A stretch of 39,312 nt of DNA, taken from Acidimicrobiales bacterium (GTDB lineage Bacteria > Actinomycetota > Acidimicrobiia > Acidimicrobiales > AC-9). Made by a program: the position numbers and the translations under genes. The stretch spans positions 1 to 39,312 of the forward strand of contig DATBBR010000035.1 in assembly GCA_036270875.1 (NCBI GenBank). Direction: 5' to 3'. The notes under the pieces are model-generated. The model had not been told where the DNA came from. It did no database searches and saw nothing but the letters and a program-made list of their open reading frames with translations. This document shows positions 15,637-23,187 of the stretch, piece by piece (position 1 is the stretch's first letter; every line of letters starts with the position of its first letter).

Positions 15637-18279
15637 CTAGACGATCTCCCCAGCCGCCTCGTCCTCGGTGGCGACAACCGGGATCCGCAGCTCGACGACG
15701 GTGCCGCCGTCACGGCGCATCACGATGTTCCCGTTCAGCTGACTGCGCACCAGGTCCCGCACGATCGACAGTCCCAGGCTCGTGCTGTTGTCGATCGAGA
15801 AGCCGTCGGGCAGGCCCTGACCGTTGTCGCGCACCTGCACCAGCAGCTCCCGCCCGTCGTTGCCGAGCACGAGGTCGACCCGACCGGCCCCGTCGCCGTG
15901 GCGCCCTGCTGCGGCATCGGGGCGGTCGCCCGGCTCGCCGCCCTCGAAGGCGTGCTCGATGGCGTTCTGGAGGAGCTCGGCCAGCACGACGGCCAGAGGG
16001 GTGGCGAGATCTGCGCTGAGATCGCCCGCGTCCCCCTCCACGCACAACTTGATCGGCCGACCGGAGACCACGGCGTCTTCGGTCATGCGGACGAGGGATC
16101 GCACGATCTCGTCGAACGGCACCTGGTCTCCGGCTTCCCGGGAGAGGATCTCGTGCACGATGGCGATCGAGCGGATCCGGCGCTCGGACTCCCGGAGGGC
16201 GGTGCGACCCTCGCCTGGTGGCAGCCGCCGGCCTTGGAGGCGAAGCAGCGAGGAGATCGTCTGGAGGTTGTTCTTCACCCGGTGATGGATCTCGCGGATC
16301 GTGGCGTCCTTCGACACGAGCAGCCGGTCCCGGCGGCGAAGATCGGTGACGTCGCGGAGCAGGACCACCGCGCCGGTCAGCTCGCCCATGCTGAGCAGCG
16401 GGATGCAGCGCACCAGCACAATGACATCCGGCCGGCGCTCAACCTCCTCGATCACCGGGAGGCGGGTGGCAAAGGCGCGCTGCACGGCGGTCTCCTCGAC
16501 CCCGAGCTCGCCGAAGCGCATGCCGTCGACGTTGGAGAACACGCCCATGCGGTGGAGGGCGTTGATGGCGTTCGGCGACCCGTAGGAAACCCGGCCTCCC
16601 TCGTCGAGCACGACCACTCCGTCGCCGACCCGAGGTGACTCCTCGGTGACCGCGGCCTCGTCGCTGGAGAAGGGGAACAGCCCGTCGGCGATCATCCTGG
16701 CAAAACGGTCGAACAGCTCGACGTACTCACGCTCGAGCAGACCCGGCCGTCGACCGACGGTGAGCGGCGACTCCCGGGTCATCACGGCGATGAGATCGCC
16801 TTCCCAGCGCACCGGGATGCACTGCATCCGGGCCCGCTCGCCTCGAGTGGTGACGAGCTCGCCTTCGACCATCTCCCCCAGCCGCCAGGCCCGCCCCAGC
16901 AGCGGCCGCTCGGCGTCATCGACCAGACGGCCGACCAGGTCCTCCTGGTGCAGGGTCTGGCCCGTGCTGGGCCTCATCTGCCCGAGCACGACGAAGCGGC
17001 TGCCCTCGTCAAGGGCGGCGGCGACCGGCACGAACAGCACCAGGTCGCCGAAGCACAGGTCGGCCAGCATCCCCCAGGAGCCCATCAACCGCTGGAGGTG
17101 CCCCAGGGGGCTGGTCTCCAGCCGGGTGTGGCGGCGGGCCACGTCGGCGGGCGTCGCCACCTCCATCGGCAGCTCCGTCGCTTCCCCTCCTTCCGCGGTC
17201 GCCCCCGGCCCGCCCGGGCCACCGACGGCCACGGCGGCACGGGCGGCGCCGCTCGTCGCGGGCGACCTCCCGCCACCGACTCCCCCGCCACCGTCTCCTC
17301 CGGCACCGTCTCCTCCGGCGCCGTTTCCCGTCGCCCCGTCGCCCTGTCGATGGGTCGGGACCGGGACTCCGGCCACGCCGCCCTGGCCCGTCGACCGCGT
17401 GGCCGCCGACGGCGTCACCGGGATGAGGCGGGGCTGGCGCTTGCGGAAGGCGCACAGCGAGTCGTAGCCCGCCGCCGTCAACAGCTGGCGGATCTCGTCC
17501 GAGCGATGTGCGACGTCGGGTAGGCCGTGGGCGTCCGAAGCCGTGGTGATCGGCACGCCGCGGGCTCGAAAGCGCGCCAACAGCGCCGGCGCCGGGTAGG
17601 CCTCACCGACGGGCTTGCGCCAGCCGGCCGACGACACCTCGGCCGCCATTCCCGACGAGGCCGCCGCCTCGGCCATCCGGTCGTAGAGCTCGTCCGGCGC
17701 GCTCGACCGGCGGCCGGCCACCTTGATCAGGTCGGGATGGGCGAGCACGTCGCACGCGCCCGACGCCGCCAGCTCCTCGAGCGCCTCGGTGTAGGCGACC
17801 CAGGTCTCGTCCACACCTCGGCGGCGCCACTCGGCCAGCGATGCCGCGTCCTCCAGATCGTCGAACCGCCACGCACCGAGCCAGTGGACCGAGCCCAGCA
17901 GCACGTCGAACGGATAGCCCTCCAGGAGATCGGCGACGTCGTCCATGCGCCCGGGGTAGTAGTCGACCTCGAGCCCCAGGGCGATGGGCAGGCCGGCTCC
18001 CTTCGCCTCGAGCACCGAGTGGACATAGGCGTCGAGGTCCGCCCGGGCGTGCTCGCCCCAGTACGCCGCCATGCTCCTCCGCAGAGCAGGATCGGGGTCG
18101 GCATCCCAGAACCGGCCCAACAGGGCGTCGGCTTGGACGAAGCGGAAGAGGTGCTCGGTGACGGCGATCTCGGTGATCCCTGCGGCCCCGGCACGCCGGC
18201 AGTACGCCGCCAGCTGCTCGACGGTGACATCGGTGTCGCGCTCGCCGTGGGGCCACAGGTGGAGGTGATAGTCGAGCAC
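15637..18279 (-). CDS. pdtaS: PHP phosphoesterase - PdtaS-type sensor histidine kinase fusion
   Basis: An 880-residue protein in one open frame. Residues 1-285 are a histidinol-phosphatase-type PHP domain with all metal-site motifs intact: H5-x-H7, E42-H43, E104, H132, H181, D249-x-H251. Residues 290-372 are a Gly/Ala-rich linker with GDGAG pentapeptides. Residues 375-880 match M. tuberculosis PdtaS (501 residues) throughout: a GAF-like start (GSWGMLADLCFGDL), PAS-like middle (VSYGSPNAINALHRMG), the HisKA_2 motif EIHHRVKNNLQT with phosphoacceptor H665 or H666, and the ATPase boxes ELLQNAIEHAF, VRDNGQGLPDGF and SLGLSIV. PdtaS normally phosphorylates an ANTAR response regulator, not seen here. 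A leaderless -10 before the GTG favours the full-length fusion; an internal ATG (M372, base 17166) could also yield PdtaS alone. Confidence 0.88.
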   Translation of the reverse strand: MLDYHLHLWPHGERDTDVTVEQLAAYCRRAGAAGITEIAVTEHLFRFVQADALLGRFWDADPDPALRRSMAAYWGEHARADLDAYVHSVLEAKGAGLPIALGLEVDYYPGRMDDVADLLEGYPFDVLLGSVHWLGAWRFDDLEDAASLAEWRRRGVDETWVAYTEALEELAASGACDVLAHPDLIKVAGRRSSAPDELYDRMAEAAASSGMAAEVSSAGWRKPVGEAYPAPALLARFRARGVPITTASDAHGLPDVAHRSDEIRQLLTAAGYDSLCAFRKRQPRLIPVTPSAATRSTGQGGVAGVPVPTHRQGDGATGNGAGGDGAGGDGGGGVGGGRSPATSGAARAAVAVGGPGGPGATAEGGEATELPMEVATPADVARRHTRLETSPLGHLQRLMGSWGMLADLCFGDLVLFVPVAAALDEGSRFVVLGQMRPSTGQTLHQEDLVGRLVDDAERPLLGRAWRLGEMVEGELVTTRGERARMQCIPVRWEGDLIAVMTRESPLTVGRRPGLLEREYVELFDRFARMIADGLFPFSSDEAAVTEESPRVGDGVVVLDEGGRVSYGSPNAINALHRMGVFSNVDGMRFGELGVEETAVQRAFATRLPVIEEVERRPDVIVLVRCIPLLSMGELTGAVVLLRDVTDLRRRDRLLVSKDATIREIHHRVKNNLQTISSLLRLQGRRLPPGEGRTALRESERRIRSIAIVHEILSREAGDQVPFDEIVRSLVRMTEDAVVSGRPIKLCVEGDAGDLSADLATPLAVVLAELLQNAIEHAFEGGEPGDRPDAAAGRHGDGAGRVDLVLGNDGRELLVQVRDNGQGLPDGFSIDNSTSLGLSIVRDLVRSQLNGNIVMRRDGGTVVELRIPVVATEDEAAGEIV
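17276..17335. repeat. Four tandem 15-bp units in the PHP-PdtaS linker
   Basis: Units close to CCGTCTCCTCCGGCA, in frame, encode GDGAG-like pentapeptides on the minus strand. They make up the core of the flexible linker between the two domains. Confidence 0.85.
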
Positions 18280-18286
18280 GGGGCCA

Positions 18287-18292
18287 ATGGTA
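18287..18292 (-). promoter_or_regulatory. -10 element TACCAT of a leaderless PHP-PdtaS promoter
   Basis: TACCAT on the minus strand, then seven bases, then the GTG at 18279. It lies in the 40-base gap after the O-methyltransferase gene and marks the PHP start codon as a real translation start. Confidence 0.45.
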
Positions 18293-18319
18293 CGGGGCGC
18301 CGGAGACCGGGTCGCCTGG

Positions 18320-18964
18320 TCAGTCGGCCCGGCGTATGAGGGTCATCCCGTCCCGCACGGTCATCTGGACGCAGACGACCCTCGGGTCGCTGGCGACGTG
18401 GTCGTTGAAGGCCCGGACCTCCTTGGTGAGGTCGTCCTGCTCGCTCGGATCGGCGACCGCACCACTCCACAGCGTGTTGTCGGCGACGATCACCCCACGT
18501 GGAGCCAGCTTGGGGAGGACGGCCTCGTAATAGTCGACATAGCCGGGCTTGTCGGCGTCGATGAAGACGAGATCGAAGGGTCCGTCGAGGCCGCGGATGG
18601 TCTCCAGCGCCCGACCCAGCCGCACCTCGATGCGGTCGGCGAACGGGCTGGCGCTGATGTGGAGGCGGGCCATCTCCGCGTGCCGGGGGTCGACCTCGCA
18701 GGTCACGATGTGGCCGTCGTCGGGAAGCCCAGCCGCCATCGAGAGGGCGGAGTAGCCGGTGAAGGTGCCGATCTCGAGGACCCGGCGGGCGGCGGAGATG
18801 AAGACCAGCATCTCCAGGACCCGGCCCTCGACTGGACCGACCATCATGCCCGGGGCGGACAGCTTGCTTCGGGTCTCCTCCGCCAGCGCTTCGAGGTACG
18901 GAGGGGGTGGAGTCGTGTGGTTCTCGGCGTAGCGCTCGATCTCGGCCGCCACGATGTCGGGCAC
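18320..18964 (-). CDS. SAM-dependent O-methyltransferase (class I, caffeoyl-CoA OMT-like)
   Basis: A 214-residue enzyme of O-methyltransferase family 3. The SAM-binding motif is VLEIGTFTGYSALSMA (near 62-77), followed by the acidic loop CEVDPRHAEMAR, then the metal and catalytic region LVFIDADKPGYVDYYE with conserved Asp residues, and VIVADNTLWSG. These are the divalent-metal residues of catechol-type methyltransferases. The substrate is unknown; M. tuberculosis Rv1220c is a comparable uncharacterised protein. The GTG has AGGAAGG at a good distance. A GCCCC/GGGGC hairpin (18982-18995) lies just upstream. Confidence 0.9.
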   Translation of the reverse strand: MPDIVAAEIERYAENHTTPPPPYLEALAEETRSKLSAPGMMVGPVEGRVLEMLVFISAARRVLEIGTFTGYSALSMAAGLPDDGHIVTCEVDPRHAEMARLHISASPFADRIEVRLGRALETIRGLDGPFDLVFIDADKPGYVDYYEAVLPKLAPRGVIVADNTLWSGAVADPSEQDDLTKEVRAFNDHVASDPRVVCVQMTVRDGMTLIRRAD

Positions 18965-19015
18965 GGTCGGCTCCTTCCTGTGCCCCTGTCGGGGCGCTGG
19001 GCTCAGCTCTTTTGG

Positions 19016-19034
19016 GCCGGCCTCCCGGGCCGGC
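19016..19034 (-). terminator. Hairpin after the second ArsA-like gene
   Basis: A 7-bp stem GCCGGCC/GGCCGGC with a five-base loop, three bases beyond the stop of the gene. On the minus strand it is followed by CCAAAAGAG, not a T-tract, so it is a hairpin of terminator type without the full intrinsic signal. Confidence 0.4.
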
Positions 19035-19037
19035 GTC

Positions 19038-20210
19038 TCAGCTCCAGATCTGCTCGCCGAGACGCGCCAGGCCGGCCAGGTCGTAGATATCGGTGTCGAA
19101 GTACGGCACGCTGGCGACGACCTCGGGGGTGACGGCCAGCTCCGCCTGTTGCTCGGCCTCCCGGCACGCCACCACCTGGAAGTTGAGGAAGCTCTCGGCG
19201 ACCTCGTCGAGGACGCGGTGGATCTGGGCCGGCTCGGCCAGCCCGGGAGCCAGCGCCTGGGAAAGCTCGTCGCCCCGATCCCGCAGCCGATCAGCGACTT
19301 CCGCCGAGCGGTCGCTGCGCATGTAGTCGGGCAGGACCTTGTTCAGGATCACCGCACCCAGGTGGAACCCCTTCTTGGACATGACGTCGATGAACTGCTC
19401 GGCCTCCCGAAGGGGCGCGGCCTCGAGGGTGCTCACGACCATGAATGTGGTGCGCCGCTCGTGGAGTAGGCGCTCGACGGCATGGGCCCGCTTGACGAAC
19501 CCGTCGTACATGGTCTGGAAGAGCATGAAGAACTCGGCGATGTCCTGGAGGAACTGCGTGCCGAGGATGCGGTCGGCCACCTGGTAGAAGGGTCGGGAGG
19601 CGAAGTTCACGACCCGGGAGCGGTAGGGGACGATCAGCCAACGCAGCAAGCGGCTGGAGAAGAACTCCGCCATGTGCTCGGGGGCTTCGAGGAAGTCGAT
19701 GGCGTTGCGCGACGGCGGCGTGTCCACGACGATCAGGTCGTAGGTCCCTTCGTTGTGGATCTCGTACAGGCGCTCCATGGCGATGTACTCGTGGCTCTGC
19801 ACGAAGCGGCCCGACACGTTCTGATAGAGCGGGTTGGCCAGGATCTCGCCGGCGGTACGCGCATCGGGAGCGTGGCGACGAACGAGGGTGTCCCAGGACT
19901 GCTTCGTGTCGAGCATGGCCGCCCACAGCTCACCGCGAGGCGTGATCCCGGCATCGGTGAACGCCGCTTTCGGCACCCGCGTCTCCTCGTTGCCGATCCC
20001 CTTGACGCCGAGGGCGTCGGCGAGCCGCTTGGCGGGATCGACGGTGAGGACCAGCACCTTGCCCCCCTGCCGCACGGCCGCCATTGTCGCCGCCGCGGCG
20101 GCCAGGGTGGTCTTACCGACCCCACCGGACCCACACGAGACGACAATCTCCTTGGCCGCCAGGAGCTGGTCCAGCGAGCCGGCGCGGGCCGGCGCCGTTG
20201 TGGTCCGCAT
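19038..20210 (-). CDS. ArsA/Get3-like ATPase, second of a pair
   Basis: A 390-residue P-loop ATPase of the ArsA/Get3 family. The Walker A motif is GSGGVGKTT (27-35): the signature lysine that precedes GGVGKT in this family, and that reaches into the partner's site in dimers, is Ser here. The switch region VVDTPPSRNAIDFLEAP is typical. The region around LLRWLIVPYRSRV and FFMLFQTMYDGFV is hydrophobic, suggesting a client-binding groove. Actinobacteria carry such genes in pairs (M. tuberculosis Rv3679-Rv3680), thought to form a heterodimer that handles membrane proteins. The ATG overlaps the first ATPase's stop by one base. A longer upstream frame is spurious. Confidence 0.9.
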   Translation of the reverse strand: MRTTTAPARAGSLDQLLAAKEIVVSCGSGGVGKTTLAAAAATMAAVRQGGKVLVLTVDPAKRLADALGVKGIGNEETRVPKAAFTDAGITPRGELWAAMLDTKQSWDTLVRRHAPDARTAGEILANPLYQNVSGRFVQSHEYIAMERLYEIHNEGTYDLIVVDTPPSRNAIDFLEAPEHMAEFFSSRLLRWLIVPYRSRVVNFASRPFYQVADRILGTQFLQDIAEFFMLFQTMYDGFVKRAHAVERLLHERRTTFMVVSTLEAAPLREAEQFIDVMSKKGFHLGAVILNKVLPDYMRSDRSAEVADRLRDRGDELSQALAPGLAEPAQIHRVLDEVAESFLNFQVVACREAEQQAELAVTPEVVASVPYFDTDIYDLAGLARLGEQIWS

Positions 20211-21283
20211 CAGTAGCCCAGCTCGGCCGATAGCGCGGCGGCCACCTGGCCGGTGGCCCGGAGGCCGTGGGACCGGGCGAACAGGTACGGGACGTAGAGC
20301 ATGGGCACGGCCGGGTCGACCGCGGCCCGGAGGCGCTCGAGGTGAGTGGCTCCAGTACGGCGCATGGTGACGGCCAGGCCGGCGCCGTCGAGCACCGGCT
20401 GCACGTCGCCGTCCACCCCCTTGGCCAGCGCGGACGCTCGGTCGGGCTCGGCCAGCGCCTCGAACACGGCTTCCTCGCCCCGTCCGAACAGCTCCGGCAG
20501 CACCCGGTTGACCACGATGGCTGCGAGAGAGACGCTCGTCTCCTCTCTGACCCGGCCGGCCAGCTCGATGGTCTCGTTGACCGGCATCTCCTCCGGCGTG
20601 GCGACGATGCACAGCCCGGTCAGGAAGGGATCCGACAGGATGTCCAGTATCCAGCCCGTCTGCTGGCGCACCGGGCCGATGCTGACGAGATCGTTGATGG
20701 CCTGCGGCGCAGCCAGCTGGCCGATGACGTGTCCCGTGGGCGGGGCGTCCACGACCACCAGGTCCCAGTTGCGCTCGCGCACCTCGTAGCAGAGCTTGCC
20801 CACGACGAGGATCTCCCGGACACCGGGAGCGGCGGTGGCGACGAACTCGAAGGCTCGGGCGATCGGGCCGATGCGACCCACGACCGGCACGCGAAGGTTG
20901 AGCCGTAGGTACTCGCGCAGCGACGCCTCTGTGTCCATGGACATCGCCCACAGCCTCGGGTGCACCTCCGTGGGGTGGAAGCTGGTGTGGCCCGTCTCGA
21001 GGGCGTCGGCGATGGCCCCCTTGGCGTCGATCTCGCAGAGGAGGGTGCGCTTGCCGCGATTGGCAGCCAGGAGGGCTAGCGACGAGGCCACGGTGGTCTT
21101 GCCGACGCCACCCTTTCCCGTCACAAAGAGCAGCTTGCGCTCGAGGATGTCGGCCGGCACTCTCCGCCGGGGTGTCTCCTCGGGCCGGGCGCCCGGGCCG
21201 CCCGCTTCTTCGGGCTGGCCTCCCGGGCTGCCCACATCTTCGGACCGGCCTCCCGGGCCGCCCGGCGAGCCCTCAGGGGGCAC
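20210..21283 (-). CDS. ArsA/Get3-like ATPase, first of a pair
   Basis: A P-loop ATPase of about 357 residues from the GTG at 21283. The Walker A is canonical for the family, GKGGVGKTT (56-64), and the switch is VVVDAPPTGHVIGQL. Residues 8-37 are three copies of a ten-residue Gly/Pro/Glu repeat. The start is uncertain: GTG 21283 overlaps DUF3107 by 11 bases and includes the repeats, while GTG 21160 would begin directly at VPADILERKLLFVTG and remove them. The downstream ATPase begins on its stop codon. Compared with its neighbour this subunit keeps the signature lysine, so the pair is probably an asymmetric heterodimer. Confidence 0.88.
   Translation of the reverse strand: MPPEGSPGGPGGRSEDVGSPGGQPEEAGGPGARPEETPRRRVPADILERKLLFVTGKGGVGKTTVASSLALLAANRGKRTLLCEIDAKGAIADALETGHTSFHPTEVHPRLWAMSMDTEASLREYLRLNLRVPVVGRIGPIARAFEFVATAAPGVREILVVGKLCYEVRERNWDLVVVDAPPTGHVIGQLAAPQAINDLVSIGPVRQQTGWILDILSDPFLTGLCIVATPEEMPVNETIELAGRVREETSVSLAAIVVNRVLPELFGRGEEAVFEALAEPDRASALAKGVDGDVQPVLDGAGLAVTMRRTGATHLERLRAAVDPAVPMLYVPYLFARSHGLRATGQVAAALSAELGY
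21173..21262. repeat. Three degenerate 30-bp units at the 5' end of the first ArsA-like gene
   Basis: Read on the minus strand the units encode GGPGGRSEDV, GSPGGQPEEA and GGPGARPEET. They are in frame and lie between the two possible start codons of the gene. Confidence 0.8.
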
Positions 21284-21515
21284 CAAAACCAACCCTGCGG
21301 TCGTCGCTGGCCGCGCCCACCTCCACGTAGGCCACCCGGGCCACCGGCACACCGACGCGCCGGCCTCGGCGATCGGTCAGCCACAGCACGCTGTCGGGAC
21401 GAGCCAGCGTCGCGTCGATATCGTCCATCAGCTTGTCGCGGTTGGAGTCGTCGGCCACCTCGACCTCGATCTCCTTGTTCGTGTGGATGACACCGATGCG
21501 AATGTCCACCAGCAT
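21273..21515 (-). CDS. DUF3107 family protein
   Basis: An 80-residue cytoplasmic protein of unknown function, conserved in actinobacteria (M. tuberculosis Rv3208A/TB9.4 is the best-known member). The full pattern is present: VDIRIGVIHTNKEIEVE, a central WLTDRRGRRVGVP and a C-terminal ARVAYVEVG strand. The ATG is preceded by AGAGGGAGC. It is the first gene of the operon with the two ArsA-like ATPases, which suggests a link, but nothing biochemical is known. The 110-base gap to the divergent dGTPase gene shows no convincing promoter. Confidence 0.9.
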   Translation of the reverse strand: MLVDIRIGVIHTNKEIEVEVADDSNRDKLMDDIDATLARPDSVLWLTDRRGRRVGVPVARVAYVEVGAASDDRRVGFGAP

Positions 21516-21625
21516 GCTCCCTCTGGTCGGCCATGTCCGGCGGTGGACGGGCCTCGGACATCGTATGCCGGAGCCGGGCAGGTCCTGGCCCGGCCGCTGT
21601 CACAGCGGGAGGGCAAACTGGGCCC

Positions 21626-22756
21626 ATGCCCCCCACGGAGCCGACCACGACCGGGCGGGCCCAGCGCTGGGCCTCGACGATGGACGGCTATGCGGGCGGG
21701 GCCGCCGTCCGCCGGGCCCACCGCGACAGCTGCGCCGGCGTCGGTACCGTGGGGACGCTGCGGCGGGAGGCACGAGAGCACGCCGAGGACCTCACGCTGG
21801 CCCCCGGAGGGACCCGAGCCCATGACGCGGGCCGGCGGGCCAGCGCCGAGGAGCCGGACCAGGTGCGCACCTGCTTCGAACGGGACCGGGACCGCATCCT
21901 CCACGCCACGGCCTTCCGCCGGCTGGCCGGCAAGACACAGGTGTTCATTTTCCCCCAGGACCACCAGCGAACCCGGCTCACGCACGCCATCGAGGTCGCC
22001 CAGGTGGCGGTGAGCCTGGCCCGGGCGGCCCGGCTCAATGTGGCGCTCACCGAGGCGATCGCCCTGGGACACGACTGCGGCCACGGCCCGGGTGGGCACG
22101 CCAGCGAGGACGCGCTCTCGCCGTACGTGGAGGCCGGCTTCGATCACGCCGTATGGGGCGCCGACGTCGTCCTGGCTCCGCTCAACCTGTGTGCCGAGAC
22201 GCTGGACGGCATTCGCAACCACTCGTGGTCCCGCCCCGCGCCAGCAACACCGGAGGGGGAGGTCGTGAGCTGGGCGGATCGCATCGCCTACGTCTGCCAC
22301 GACTTCGAGGACGCCGTGCGGGCGGGGATCGTGACCCCCGCGATGCTGCCTGAGCGGGTCCGGCGGAGCTGCGGGCCGGCGCGAGGTGAGCAGCTGGGCG
22401 CGTTCATTGGAGGCGTGCTCGAGGCCATCACGGCGACGGGCGAAGTGGGGATGACCGAGGAGCTGGCAGAGGCCCTGGCCGAGTTCCGGGCCACCAACTA
22501 TGAGCGCATCTATCTCCGACCGGCGTCGGTCGCCCAGGCCCAGGGCGTGGCTCGCCTGCTCCGCGCCCTCGTCGAGCACTTCGCCGATCGGCCCAACCTG
22601 ATCCCGGGTACCGCCGAGCGCGGGGGCGTGAGCGCAGGGAGCGGCGAGGCCCTGTCGACCGCCGTGACCTACGTGGCGGGCATGACCGATCGCTACGTCA
22701 TGCAGTCTGCGGCCGCCCACCTGGGTTGGGACGCCGATCGGCTGCCCAGCGCCTGA
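21626..22756 (+). CDS. dgt: Deoxyguanosinetriphosphate triphosphohydrolase-like HD protein
   Basis: About 376 residues; an HD-superfamily dNTP triphosphohydrolase that cleaves (d)NTPs to nucleoside and triphosphate. The entry motif FERDRDRILHATAFRRLAGKTQVF is intact. Metal ligands are visible as H120 (RLTHAIEVAQ), H149-D150 (LGHDCGHGPGGH) and a later Asp in SWADRIAYVCHDFEDAV. The C-terminal half is typical. The first 75 residues are unlike other dGTPases and Arg/Gly-rich. GGAGGG lies 12 bases before the chosen ATG; an in-frame ATG at 21680 and an upstream one at 21533 are alternatives. It may guard nucleotide pools, as in mycobacterial Rv2344c. Confidence 0.88.
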   Translation: MPPTEPTTTGRAQRWASTMDGYAGGAAVRRAHRDSCAGVGTVGTLRREAREHAEDLTLAPGGTRAHDAGRRASAEEPDQVRTCFERDRDRILHATAFRRLAGKTQVFIFPQDHQRTRLTHAIEVAQVAVSLARAARLNVALTEAIALGHDCGHGPGGHASEDALSPYVEAGFDHAVWGADVVLAPLNLCAETLDGIRNHSWSRPAPATPEGEVVSWADRIAYVCHDFEDAVRAGIVTPAMLPERVRRSCGPARGEQLGAFIGGVLEAITATGEVGMTEELAEALAEFRATNYERIYLRPASVAQAQGVARLLRALVEHFADRPNLIPGTAERGGVSAGSGEALSTAVTYVAGMTDRYVMQSAAAHLGWDADRLPSA

Positions 22757-22757
22757 C

Positions 22758-22774
22758 CCGGTCGGGGAGACCGG
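22758..22774. terminator. Hairpin between converging dgt and the small membrane-protein gene
   Basis: CCGGTC, loop GGGGA, GACCGG, one base after the dgt stop and in the 37-base convergent gap. No T-tract follows. Confidence 0.35.
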
Positions 22775-22793
22775 TCCGATGCGCCGAGCGGCG

Positions 22794-23138
22794 TCACCGC
22801 CCGAGCCGGCGGCCGTGCCACACACCGAGGCGCCAGCCCAGCCATCCTGCGGCGCCCGCCACCAGGGCCAGCTCGACCACCCTGAAGGTGGCCCACAGGG
22901 CGGCGACCACGACCCAGGCCACCACGACCGTGGCCAGCACCAGGGCCAGGGCTCCAGCGACGCTGAAGCGGCGGGCGGGTCGGTTGGGGCCACGGTCGTC
23001 GGAGCCGAGCGCCGGCAGGCTGCGAGGGCTGCGACCGCCGCGATCGCGCGTTGGTGTCGCCGCCGGCTTGGCGGCCAGGGTCTGACAGATCAGACAGGTG
23101 TCGGGCCGGAGCCCGTGAAGGCAGGTGGCCTGGGCCAC
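22794..23138 (-). CDS. Small membrane protein with an N-terminal Cys/His cluster, function unknown
   Basis: A 114-residue protein I do not recognise. The N-terminus has C6, H8, C15 and C18 (CLHG...TCLIC), spaced like a small zinc ribbon. A basic, disordered stretch follows (25-58), then two hydrophobic segments (about 61-82 and 88-104) ending in WHGRRLGR. It lies downstream of mrp in the same direction, 49 bases away, so it may be co-transcribed. The GTG start has GGAGGG immediately before it, closer than usual, so the start is uncertain. The Cys/His cluster next to membrane helices argues that it is a real gene and not a shadow. Confidence 0.65.
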   Translation of the reverse strand: MAQATCLHGLRPDTCLICQTLAAKPAATPTRDRGGRSPRSLPALGSDDRGPNRPARRFSVAGALALVLATVVVAWVVVAALWATFRVVELALVAGAAGWLGWRLGVWHGRRLGR

Positions 23139-23187
23139 CCCTCCATGGTCGCGCAGTCGACCGCCATCACCGTGGGCGGGCGTGGCG

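Noticed and set aside
15637-18279. The possibility that the PHP and PdtaS parts are two genes merged by a sequencing error
   Set aside because: Not fully excluded, but the frame is open throughout, the linker has codon-phased repeats and a promoter fits the PHP start. I keep it as a fusion and list the test.
19038-20951. An apparent 637-residue protein extending the second ArsA-like ATPase
   Set aside because: The first 247 residues are an out-of-frame reading of the first ATPase. The real ATG overlaps that gene's stop.
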